This document shows positions 55,935 to 64,000 of a DNA stretch of 64,000 bases, piece after piece. The notes beneath the pieces were generated by a model that ran no database searches, was not told where the DNA came from, and was given only the letters and a program-made list of their open reading frames with translations. Source of the DNA: Cytauxzoon felis (taxonomy: Eukaryota; Apicomplexa; Aconoidasida; Piroplasmida; Theileriidae); NCBI GenBank assembly GCA_020283715.1, contig JAIQCW010000146.1, positions 1 through 64,000 of the forward strand, in the 5' to 3' direction. Made by a program: the position numbers and the translations under genes. The number at the start of each line of letters is the position of its first letter. Within the stretch, counting starts at the first letter, position 1.

Positions 55935-56624
55935 GGTGTATATTTAGTGTAATTTATTATGTGTGATTTTTATGTAAACTGATATATTTTATTAAATAAC
56001 AATGCTACTGGATTCCATAGGCAAACTTACTCGTACGTAACCCCAGGTTCAGAGACGCAATACAATTACATATCGTTATATAAACACTGCTTTTCATATT
56101 AAGGAAATATAGTAATGTGGTACGTGGACTGAACCTGATATAGTCGCATATAACATATAATTTCTATAAGCGTATATAATATTCATTGTCTCAACCTATG
56201 AATGAATATAATCGAATCGCATAGACAATATAACTATATACATTTATTAATATCTATTAAAATGTTTATAAACATGAATAATAGTTGAGATATGTTACTT
56301 CTGGGAGTTGGTCGTGTGTATAATATTCCAGGGTGTGTACGAGTCCTTCTATAATTGTATAGAGTATCTGAAACACATTACTAAATAATTTTAATATTGT
56401 ATTGATATAAGATTATTAATTATATTTTAATATATTCTTTTAATTTACTTGTAATGATTGGAGTGATGTTGTGTTGTTGATGGTTGATAATATAAATCGC
56501 ATAGTAGATTTTAATGTTAATGTATTAATGTTTGGTATATATATTATAAGATGTGAATATTTATGATTGTCTTTGATTGGACAAGTGATTTGATGGGTAG
56601 ATTGTATATAATAATGATAATGAG
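55935..56624. other. Divergent intergenic region, nothing recognised
   Basis: Between the CCT2 and coiled-coil protein start codons. AT-rich, and probably holds both promoters. No repeat module or RNA gene was seen. Confidence 0.45.
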
Positions 56625-58052
56625 ATGGTAACGTTGGATGGTTCTAATTCATATAGGCGTGAAGATGAAGAGATTGAAAATGGTAGGATGTGTGATACAT
56701 CTAGGGGTTCTATAAATCGTATATTGGAGAGGGTACGTTGTGAATGTGGAGCAAAAAATCAATTGGAGCGTATTAAGCGTGATTTAGAAAGGAGATATAA
56801 TTCATTGGAAAGAGATCGTCAATATCATCGTAAAAAATTAGATGATATAAGATATAAAGAAGAGAAATTGATTAAAGATATGAATGATAGTTCAATACAA
56901 ATAGAAGAATTAAATTCATATAAATTATATTTACAGAATAAGCATGATGATATATATAGGATGGATAAAAAATATAAGAAATTATATAATGAATTAATAG
57001 AGAAGATGGATCAATATATATTATTAGAGAATGAATGTAAAAAAAAATTAATAGAATATGAAAATGGTTTAAATGATATAAAGCAGCGTGAAATAATATT
57101 ATCAGAATCAAATGGTATATTAACTGCTAGAAAAGATGAATTAGATCGTTTAGAATCAAAAATATTATATGATAGTGAAAGATTAAAATATACTAAAGAA
57201 CAATTAGATATTATAAAACAAAATATAGATAATGAATTAAAATTACATAATAAATATATTAATAATGAAAATAATGAATTAGATAAACGTAAAAATATAT
57301 TATTAGAGAAAGAAAAACAATTACAATTTGATCGTCAATCATTAGATGATAATATTAATATAAAAAATATACAGATTGAAAAAAAATTAAAAGATATTAA
57401 TGATACTATTGAATATAATTCATTATTAGCTGATGAATTAAAAAAACATAATGATTTATTAAAGGTTGAAAAAGAATCTATTGCTAATGAATGGAATAAA
57501 ATTAAATTAGCACTTGATGAATTAAATATTTTACATGTACAATTAAATAATTTAAAATGTAATTTAAATAAAAAATTTAAACAATTTGATTATTCATTAT
57601 CTAATGGGGAATTTTTTAATTCAAAGGATAGGAAAGCAGTGAGAGAGGAAACTTATGGGGAAGAGAGGAAGGAAGTGGTAGTGATGGATGATGGGAAGGA
57701 GGAAGAATTGAAGGATAGAGAAGAGAGATTAAATGATAGAGAGAGACAACTTAATATACTTCAACAACAACTTCATGATAAAAATGAATATTATAAACAA
57801 TTAGAGATACAAATTAATGAATATAAAAAACAAATGGAATTATTAATCATTGAAAAAAATAATCTTGAAGCACAAATTGAACAATTTAATATTAAAAGAA
57901 TAAATAAAGAACAAGAATTAAATGCAATCAAGCAAAGATTAGAGAAGAAGGAAAAGGATTTAAATCAAAAATACAATAAACTGAAGAATGGAAAAGGTTC
58001 ATTGAGGGTAGATGACCATAGAATATTCTCAATCGCAAATGAACATGGATGA
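56625..58052 (+). CDS. Long coiled-coil protein (475 aa), unknown
   Basis: Single exon. Nearly the whole chain after residue 45 is predicted coiled coil rich in Lys, Glu, Asn, Leu and Ile (LERRYNSLERDRQYHRKKLD; LLVEKESIANEW-like heptads). The N-terminus has a short Cys pair (RVRCECGAKN). There is no signal peptide or membrane segment. The DNA is extremely A-rich except for a purine- and G-rich island at about 57625-57750 encoding KAVREETYGEERKEVVVMDD, which stands out from the rest. Cytoskeletal or structural roles are possible. No family recognised. Confidence 0.6.
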   Translation: MVTLDGSNSYRREDEEIENGRMCDTSRGSINRILERVRCECGAKNQLERIKRDLERRYNSLERDRQYHRKKLDDIRYKEEKLIKDMNDSSIQIEELNSYKLYLQNKHDDIYRMDKKYKKLYNELIEKMDQYILLENECKKKLIEYENGLNDIKQREIILSESNGILTARKDELDRLESKILYDSERLKYTKEQLDIIKQNIDNELKLHNKYINNENNELDKRKNILLEKEKQLQFDRQSLDDNINIKNIQIEKKLKDINDTIEYNSLLADELKKHNDLLKVEKESIANEWNKIKLALDELNILHVQLNNLKCNLNKKFKQFDYSLSNGEFFNSKDRKAVREETYGEERKEVVVMDDGKEEELKDREERLNDRERQLNILQQQLHDKNEYYKQLEIQINEYKKQMELLIIEKNNLEAQIEQFNIKRINKEQELNAIKQRLEKKEKDLNQKYNKLKNGKGSLRVDDHRIFSIANEHG

Positions 58053-58097
58053 AATGAATATAAATGTAATTAATCTATTATACTAAATTGAAGTTTC

Positions 58098-59225
58098 TTA
58101 TGTAGTTTGTCTCTGTTGTTCTTGTTGTCCTGATGCTGCTGTTGTCGTTGTTGATTGTGTTGGTGTTGATGGTGGTGAGGAGGATGGTGTTAGTGTTGAT
58201 GATGTTTCCGCTTGAGGATTAGAAGTTGTTGCTTCCACCTGAGGATTAGAAGCTGTTGTTGCTGCTGTCTCTTGAGACTTGACTCTTTGGTAGACTTTTT
58301 CAAACTCATCTAAAGCCTTTACGGAATCACCATGATCTAACTTCGACCATTTATTGTTTTCATCTTTTACGTAATAATAGTCTTTAGCCAACCTACTTTG
58401 CCCATATCCACTACTAAACTTTAACATCAATGGTTTACGGTCAGTGTCTGACTTAACATATACATACAGTTTACCCGTTACAAAATTAGCGGGTAATCCC
58501 AACACACTAGTATCTGGAGCATATGCAATCTTTACAGGGTCGTGGAATTTGTATTTGTGTTCTTGATAAGTTGGCTCCGTTGTTCCAACCGGAGTCTTTT
58601 CTACCTTAACCTTTGCGTCTCTAAGTAAATAAATACTATCTGGATTTGAAGTTGGCGGCAACCAGGCTAAATCAAAAACTTTTGCGTTCTTACGTTGTTC
58701 TTCAGTAAATTGTTTATCATCAGATTCCTCGCCACTCGTAACTTCTCCATCTCCCCAATTTTCATTCTTATGATCATAATTATCACGTGATGCATCATCC
58801 CTATCATACGTTTCTGGGACTTTTGTGGCAGGTGCTGGTACAGTAGCAGCAGGTCCAGTATTAACCGGTGTGGTGGTAGTAGTAGTAGTAGCTGGTGTAG
58901 AAGCAGTAGGTCTGGTAGCAGCTGGTGTAGAATTTGCGCCTCCTTGAGGAGCTGGTGGAACAACCTTAGGGGCGGCTGGAGGAACTACTGTAGGTGTAAC
59001 TGGAACATCAACTCTTAGGTTTGGACCAGATGTAGATGTTCTATGCTGTACTCGTGCCGTAGTAGGTGGATCCGTAGAAACAGGTGTGTCTGGAGGAACA
59101 TCATGTGTAACATCCACATGAACGTTTTCAACATAATTATCCGGTTTATAAAAGACACCAAAATAAACACCTAATCCAACCCCTACCAGGACGAGAGATC
59201 CAAATCCAACTACCTTAAAATTCAT
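58098..59225 (-). CDS. FAINT-like exported or surface protein with signal anchor and Pro/Thr-rich arms
   Basis: Single exon, about 375 aa from the first in-frame ATG (59225). Residues 1-27 (MNFKVVGFGSLVLVGVGLG ...) are a signal peptide or anchor. Residues 30-130 and the last 55 are Pro/Thr/Ser/Ala low complexity, with acidic and Asp-rich stretches between. Residues about 190-310 (VFDLAWLPPTSNPDSIYLL; HKYKFHDPVKIAYAPDTSVL; KLYVYVKSDTDRKPLMLKF; YYYVKDENNKWSKL) carry the alternating strand pattern and terminal W-x-x-L of FAINT (DUF529) units of Theileria secreted proteins. It is GC-richer than its neighbours. The assignment rests on pattern only. Confidence 0.6.
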   Translation of the reverse strand: MNFKVVGFGSLVLVGVGLGVYFGVFYKPDNYVENVHVDVTHDVPPDTPVSTDPPTTARVQHRTSTSGPNLRVDVPVTPTVVPPAAPKVVPPAPQGGANSTPAATRPTASTPATTTTTTTPVNTGPAATVPAPATKVPETYDRDDASRDNYDHKNENWGDGEVTSGEESDDKQFTEEQRKNAKVFDLAWLPPTSNPDSIYLLRDAKVKVEKTPVGTTEPTYQEHKYKFHDPVKIAYAPDTSVLGLPANFVTGKLYVYVKSDTDRKPLMLKFSSGYGQSRLAKDYYYVKDENNKWSKLDHGDSVKALDEFEKVYQRVKSQETAATTASNPQVEATTSNPQAETSSTLTPSSSPPSTPTQSTTTTAASGQQEQQRQTT

Positions 59226-59926
59226 TACTAACACACCAAGCTAATAATTTATAATTTTATTATATTATAATTTTGTATTAATGCGATCTATATGATTAAA
59301 ACACAATGGTCGATTAAATAATTGCGTAAATTTAACAATGTGCGTTAATAACGAACAATAAATGAACTGGCAAATGCTAGGTATAGACATGCACATGGGG
59401 AGTATTGTATATACGATGTTATGTAATAAATTAAAGTTATTAGATATTTTTGACAACAAATCTACCAATTAAATCTTTGATTTATTTACATGTGTAAGAT
59501 ATTTATTTAATTTAAACGATTGGATACAATATTATTAATAGTGTAAATTTGTTCCCTATATGAACATCCATGAAACGAATACCTACTGTCTATATACACT
59601 TTTAATACTTGTAATTATCTTCCCCCATTGGTTTAAGATAATATTCTGTGTAACGATGCCTATTATACTTAATTTGTAAAAGTCACCAGGAACTGATCAT
59701 ATGAGGCTTACACTCATTGAGTCGTGTATAATAACATGTATACCATAAACGAATAGATAAATTAACAATACTACAATATGTAGTTACAAACATGTCGAGC
59801 AATTAGAGCTACTTTTAAATTACAAACAACAAATGTGATGATGGAAGTTGACCATATACATCACATGTATACAAATACAATAAAATCAAATCACCCATAA
59901 CAGTATGCGATATATAATGCTTACAT
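59226..59926. other. Intergenic, nothing recognised
   Basis: AT-rich spacer between the two FAINT-like genes, both on the minus strand. Presumed promoter of the upstream-facing gene. No repeat module or RNA gene was seen. Confidence 0.45.
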
Positions 59927-60682
59927 TTACATATAAGGAGTAAAACCCATTGGTGCTGTATAATCCTCTACAACAGAATTGTCATTATAAATTTTTTCAC
60001 TAGTCTCACGCCATGAACCATCATTCTTCTCAAAATATTTATTATAATATGATTCACCACTAGAAACCTTTAAACGTAAATATTTATATGATTGTTTTAT
60101 AGAAATTATAGAAAGTTGTACAACACTATCATCATTTCTAGATTCCCATAATTTATCATTAGCATATTTAACCACATCTATTATTTCAAAATAATCTGGT
60201 GTATAATCAATACGTGACTTTATATTACTGCTACCTTGTACAAATGAATGACCAGAATATTGATATAATTTAGTAAGATCCAATACAATTGCAAACATAA
60301 ATCTATATACATCATCACCATGAGCTTTGCAAGGTTCTACTTTCCATTCTCCATCCAATTTTTTAGTTAACTGAGCAGCTTTAAATAAACCTGTTCCATA
60401 TTCAATATATGCAAATTTGTTGGAATCGTCCTTTTGATGTAACACTACACGATAACACTTATCCTTTGAACTATGCCATAATGATGAATCTGTATCCCTT
60501 ACTAAATCAATATAATAGCCATCATTTGGTATAAAGCTAAGATATTGAACATCCCTATAAATATGTTCATATTTAGTCATATGAGTCAAGTCCGGGTTCG
60601 AAATATTTAATCTCGTCGCTATAAGTTCATTTAAACAATAAATATAGTTACAGACTAAATAAAAACAAAATAAAATCTTCAT
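59927..60682 (-). CDS. Secreted FAINT-domain-like protein (251 aa)
   Basis: Single exon. It starts with a clear signal peptide (MKILFCFYLVCNYIYCLNE) and has no other membrane segment, so secretion is likely. Two related units are visible: about 45-130 (VQYLSFIPNDGYYIDLVRD, CYRVVLHQKDDSNKFAYIEY, LDGEWKVEP) and about 165-240 (FEIIDVVKYANDKLWESRND, YKYLRLKVSSGESYYNKYFE, NDGSWRE). Each ends in a Gly/Trp turn, as FAINT (DUF529) repeats do. Such proteins are secreted to the host cell or parasite surface in Theileria; their individual roles are mostly unknown. Confidence 0.7.
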   Translation of the reverse strand: MKILFCFYLVCNYIYCLNELIATRLNISNPDLTHMTKYEHIYRDVQYLSFIPNDGYYIDLVRDTDSSLWHSSKDKCYRVVLHQKDDSNKFAYIEYGTGLFKAAQLTKKLDGEWKVEPCKAHGDDVYRFMFAIVLDLTKLYQYSGHSFVQGSSNIKSRIDYTPDYFEIIDVVKYANDKLWESRNDDSVVQLSIISIKQSYKYLRLKVSSGESYYNKYFEKNDGSWRETSEKIYNDNSVVEDYTAPMGFTPYM

Positions 60683-61322
60683 TTTAATTATGGGAAGGAT
60701 AATTTTGAGAAAAAATATTCTGGTCCTGTAACACCATCATGACTCATGCAAGTTATAGTAACCATTACACTATCAATGAAATGAACTTATATATATGTAT
60801 GTCACTTTGAATATATATAAAATTTTTAACAACAATATTATTTTGTATAATATGTATCGTTTTGATAAATTTTATGGAAGGTCAATATTGCAATATACCC
60901 ATTCATATATGAACACTTGAATGACAATGATTAATCACCTTAATTTTACATTGTATTTTAACATCTTAAATTGTTATATTATTCCAGATTACTATAACAG
61001 TAATTTCTTCAGAGCATTTATGTTTTTCATCTCTTCCTCTCCGGACATTCCACATCAATCTAGTCGTTCATTAAGCTATGTAAAGAAATGTTCCACTAAA
61101 ATTTGATTTTCTAATTACTAATTTACACTATAATCGTTTTTTCTTCATTCCGAAATTTTCATTAGGAGCTGCTTCATGGTTAATATTTATATTCACCCTT
61201 TAACATCAATTTAAGTCTTCGGTTTCATATATTTCCTTTTGAAATGTCTGAGTCGAATGATTCTTAATAAAATACCAAGTACATATCTCTGTGTTAACAT
61301 GACTTAAATATGAATCTCTGTA
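60683..61322. other. Divergent intergenic region, nothing firm
   Basis: Between the secreted FAINT-like gene and the cysteine-rich gene. A 61-codon frame at 60921-61106 has no supporting features. The missing start of the cysteine-rich gene may lie in the right part of this stretch. Confidence 0.35.
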
Positions 61323-62900
61323 TTGCTATTTTTGTTAATAAACACGTTTTCACTACTGAGATTGCTAGTCATTATTGGAACACAATTAGTATTATCGGAC
61401 GGTTTGAACTATCCACTCGGTTCAAATACCTCTTATAACACAGTAATGTCTACCCATAAATCCACACTTTTACATACACTCCAGGAGATTATCAATCTAT
61501 GCAAAGGGGATGTGAAGATTGAGTGTCCTGGGACTACCGGTACTGGAAGTGGTTCTAGTTCTGGAACTACTGAATGCTGTATAAAGAAGTTGAGTGAATC
61601 CGCAAATAGTTGCCTCATAGCTCCGAATATTACTACACTTTTGAAAAGCATAGAAGTTAAAGATTGTCAATGTTGTTCCACTGACCAGACTAATCACATG
61701 AAAGATTTCGTAAATACCTCTATAAAATCTCTAAATGATTCAGGGAAGGTCTTGATAAAGGAGATAGAGAAGATTCTGTTAAATGACAATGAAAATATAA
61801 TAGAAGATGTAAAATTGTTAAAGGGATATACACATCAAGTCTTGTGGTTTTTGCTCTCTTATGTTGCAGTAGAGGAATACATTCTAATTTGCACATGGCT
61901 GTGTAGACTTACAGGAAAGTTGAGCAATATGATCGAGGTTGTTAAATCAACAAGATGTGAACACTTGAGAGAGGAGGAAAAAAAGAATAATAAACCTGAG
62001 AATAAAGAGACTAAGTGTAAAGTGCTGGAGGAGGACAAAAAGAATTGTATATGTAGGATATTATGTAACATCATATGTCTACTTATAAAATCTATAAAGA
62101 GGTTACATGAACATAAGAGGGAGATTATTTTAAGGAAGAATGAACCTGCTGCTGATTGTAAATGTAGTTGTAAATGTTGTCCTAAAACTGGTGAAGCCAA
62201 AACATGCACATGTATTAAGAATGTAAAGGAGAAGGAGGAAGAATTTTTTACTGTCTCAACGAAATCTTTGGATAATATAAGATCAACGATTCTAATATTT
62301 TATGGTATGGATAAGATAATTGACAAGTATGAGAAATTATGTAACAAGGGCACTGATAATAAGTGCGCATGTGATGATAAGCCAGGAGAGTATGCAGAAT
62401 GTCTATCGTTATTTTCCGTATGTTTTAATATTCTAGTGGATCTTTCTTCAATGAAGGACGGTATTCTACCCACGGCCGTCACCTGGTTATCCAATTGCAT
62501 GAGGTTTCGTGGAAATCCTTATTCTCCATATACTTGTATGTTATATTCAGAGCATGGGAAACGTATGGCAAATTATGGATGTCTATCCGAGTATAATAAG
62601 AAACAGGTTGATAAGGTGGCTGAGAATTATAAGAAGATGATTGATGCGGCTAAGGGTTTGGAGGGTCTTCAGGGTGAAACTGATGTAAATAGTGTACCTA
62701 GTTGTACTAATAACACAGCATGTCCTACAACTAGTGGAGATTCAAGTACTGTTGATTGTACAACCGAAAAAAATTGTAATTGCAATAATCATAGCTGTAG
62801 TTGTACACCTTCGGCCGCGACAACATCAAACATCTTCGAGAGTTTACGCGGCGGGAGGTGTTGTAATGAGATTGTAATTCTATGGATAAAATGTACATAG
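61323..62900 (+). CDS. Cysteine-rich secreted or surface-type protein, both ends uncertain
   Basis: Open frame of 525 codons. It opens with a strongly hydrophobic leader (LFLLINTFSLLRLLVIIGTQ), but no ATG precedes it in frame. The stop at 61311-61313 bars extension, and the first in-frame ATG is 61446, after the leader. A short upstream exon is therefore likely. The body has many Cys residues in clusters (CQCCST; CKCSCKCCPKTGEAKTC; CNCNNHSCSC), Lys/Glu helices, a mid hydrophobic segment (VLWFLLSYVAVEEYILICTWL), and the motif YSPYTCMLYSEHGKRMANYGCLSEY. The general style recalls Babesia VESA-type or other piroplasm variant proteins, but homology is not established. The C-terminus may also continue by splicing at the AG/GTGTTG site near 62859. 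Confidence 0.5.
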   Translation: MLFLLINTFSLLRLLVIIGTQLVLSDGLNYPLGSNTSYNTVMSTHKSTLLHTLQEIINLCKGDVKIECPGTTGTGSGSSSGTTECCIKKLSESANSCLIAPNITTLLKSIEVKDCQCCSTDQTNHMKDFVNTSIKSLNDSGKVLIKEIEKILLNDNENIIEDVKLLKGYTHQVLWFLLSYVAVEEYILICTWLCRLTGKLSNMIEVVKSTRCEHLREEEKKNNKPENKETKCKVLEEDKKNCICRILCNIICLLIKSIKRLHEHKREIILRKNEPAADCKCSCKCCPKTGEAKTCTCIKNVKEKEEEFFTVSTKSLDNIRSTILIFYGMDKIIDKYEKLCNKGTDNKCACDDKPGEYAECLSLFSVCFNILVDLSSMKDGILPTAVTWLSNCMRFRGNPYSPYTCMLYSEHGKRMANYGCLSEYNKKQVDKVAENYKKMIDAAKGLEGLQGETDVNSVPSCTNNTACPTTSGDSSTVDCTTEKNCNCNNHSCSCTPSAATTSNIFESLRGGRCCNEIVILWIKCT

Positions 62901-63277
62901 ACATAATAATATATTTTAATATTTACATTATCAATAATATTTTTATGTAAAAGACAATGAATGCCTTCATATGTTGATTGTAAGTTCTGGGTAGTGAACC
63001 TTCGTTGATCGATCCCGTTTGAATATTATCAGGCATACTGTCATTATCCAGTGATACTTTAATTGTTATTGTAAATATTTTATAATTATTATCTATTTTA
63101 TGTATATTATTTAGAATATTAAAGGGTGATTCTCTGTAATCTTTGTATAAGGTCCTATATATAACCGCTTAAGAATCTGAATGTTTCCATTATATTCTAT
63201 TGGATTTTTATATGATATTAAGGATTATTTTATTTAGAATGGTATTTTTCAGTACCATTATGATAATATGAGCTGAA
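62901..63277. other. Intergenic, nothing recognised
   Basis: AT-rich spacer between the cysteine-rich gene and the small basic protein. It may contain a 3' exon of the former. No RNA gene or repeat module was recognised. Confidence 0.35.
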
Positions 63278-63773
63278 ATGGGTACGTTGAACACTTTTCT
63301 TTGACGTTTTGGATCATTTTATTCTTGTAGTTTATTCTAATGTTAATAGAATAACGAAACAGTGGTGGGGAGCGACACATTTCAGATTAGGTAGTAGGAA
63401 TCAGCCTAGGCCGAATAAAGGATTTAATATTAATCAGTTTAAGAACGTGGGTGAAGCCATCGAATATTGTAGGTAGGTTATTGAAGAAGTGTATACTTTT
63501 CTAACAATTTTAGGTGGTGGAAGCGTCTACGTCGTGGAAATTTATCACAAGTGTTGAATTCTATAACTAAATCTAAATCATCTGATAAAATTTGTGAGTT
63601 GATATGTTATATCTCTATATATCTCAACACTTATAGTAACAGCCAAAGATATAGCTGATGTTGAGAGTGGTAATAAAGAGTTGAGTGTTGATAAATTATC
63701 GATATTGGGTCGTTATTTGGGAGTTGATTTAATAAAGAGTAAGAGGCACGGTGGAAAATATAAATTTATATAA
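63278..63773 (+). CDS. Small basic protein (120 aa), possibly mitochondrial or RNA-binding
   Basis: Four exons (63278-63281, 63331-63472, 63514-63593, 63637-63773) close in frame. The first coding exon is only four bases (ATG G). The protein starts MVYSNVNRITKQWWGATHFR and continues with basic, Asn/Trp-rich sequence (NKGFNINQFKNVGEAIEYCR; WWKRLRRGNLSQVLNSI). A C-terminal helical part ends KRHGGKYKFI. Small basic proteins like this are common in apicomplexan mitoribosomes, but no family is recognised. The start model is the weakest point. Confidence 0.55.
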
Positions 63774-63795
63774 TTTGTTTATTGTATTATAAAAA

Positions 63796-64000
63796 ATGGA
63801 GACTTCATCTGGTGAAATAAATAGTGATGTTTTATTGGATTCTATTAGGAGTGCTCCTAGAACTTCTATTCAAACTGAATCTACTGTAGATGATGTTGAT
63901 CCTGAGGCTCCATCTAGGAGGATATTGACTTATATAGTTTGTATGTTATTAATTGGTTTTATATTATCTATAAATTTTATGGCTGCTTTATTACCACAGG
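63796..64000 (+). CDS. Membrane protein, N-terminal part only (cut by window end)
   Basis: ATG at 63796, open to the end of the window (68 codons). The first 45 residues are hydrophilic (ETSSGEINSDVLLDSIRSAP). A transmembrane helix follows (ILTYIVCMLLIGFILSINF) and then MAALLPQ at the edge. It resembles the start of a multi-pass transporter with a short cytosolic N-terminus. Nothing more can be said without the rest. It begins only 22 bases after the previous stop. Confidence 0.5.
   Translation, partial: METSSGEINSDVLLDSIRSAPRTSIQTESTVDDVDPEAPSRRILTYIVCMLLIGFILSINFMAALLPQ

Noticed and set aside
60921..61106. 61-codon plus-strand ORF between the FAINT-like and cysteine-rich genes
   Set aside because: AT-rich, with no signal peptide, domain or splice support. 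Probably chance.
1..64000. tRNA or rRNA genes
   Set aside because: I looked for TTCGA-type T-loops and paired acceptor arms in intergenic DNA and found none convincing. GGTTCGA at about 60596 is within a coding region.

Overview
The window looks like nuclear DNA of a piroplasmid apicomplexan (the Theileria/Cytauxzoon/Babesia group). The evidence is very AT-rich, gene-dense DNA, genes on both strands a few hundred bases apart, many 33-60 nt GT-AG introns, core eukaryotic genes (BRR2, RPC2, RPL7, RPS23, CCT2, EB1), and two secreted or anchored proteins with FAINT/DUF529-like segments, a family expanded in Theileria and relatives. The exact species cannot be fixed from this sequence. No prokaryotic operon, CRISPR array, tRNA, rRNA or telomere repeat was recognised.

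Layout. 1-9.7 kb: a leucine carboxyl methyltransferase, a HAD phosphatase, exosome subunit RRP41, an ANP32-like protein, a WBP11-like splicing factor and a probable organellar LON-domain protein. 9.9-21 kb: an SLC37-like transporter, a ZNF830-like protein, an ASNSD1-like asparagine synthetase-domain protein with a problematic GADE loop, and a 1,812-residue HEAT/TOG-like protein. 21-31 kb: membrane proteins, an organellar protein, a plant At4g15545-type coiled-coil protein, EB1, RPL7 and RPS23. 31-43 kb: RNA polymerase III subunit 2 and the U5 snRNP helicase BRR2. 43-56 kb: a mitochondrial protein, mitochondrial glycerol-3-phosphate dehydrogenase, an NF-YA-like protein, a W2-domain-like translation factor, a DP1/REEP-like protein, a GGQ peptidyl-tRNA hydrolase (ICT1 type) and CCT2. 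56-64 kb: a lineage-specific block with a long coiled-coil protein, two FAINT-like proteins, a cysteine-rich exported-type protein and two small or partial genes.

Most exon structures were rebuilt by hand from GT/AG sites and protein similarity recalled from family knowledge. Every multi-exon model that lies fully inside the window closes in frame.

The main unusual feature is a dispersed, GC-richer, modular repeat of about 100-220 bp, found at least twelve times. It sits in six introns (316-601 nt, against roughly 35-60 nt for ordinary introns), in coding exons of three genes (four in-frame insertions, two in one gene), and between genes. In every exonic copy it is read in the same frame and sense, giving peptides around ATPRDRGE and ADLREAEGEVN. 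Several intronic and intergenic copies keep that frame open too. Some copies have inverted-repeat ends. It looks like a MITE-like or recombining repeat that is tolerated, or used, as coding sequence.
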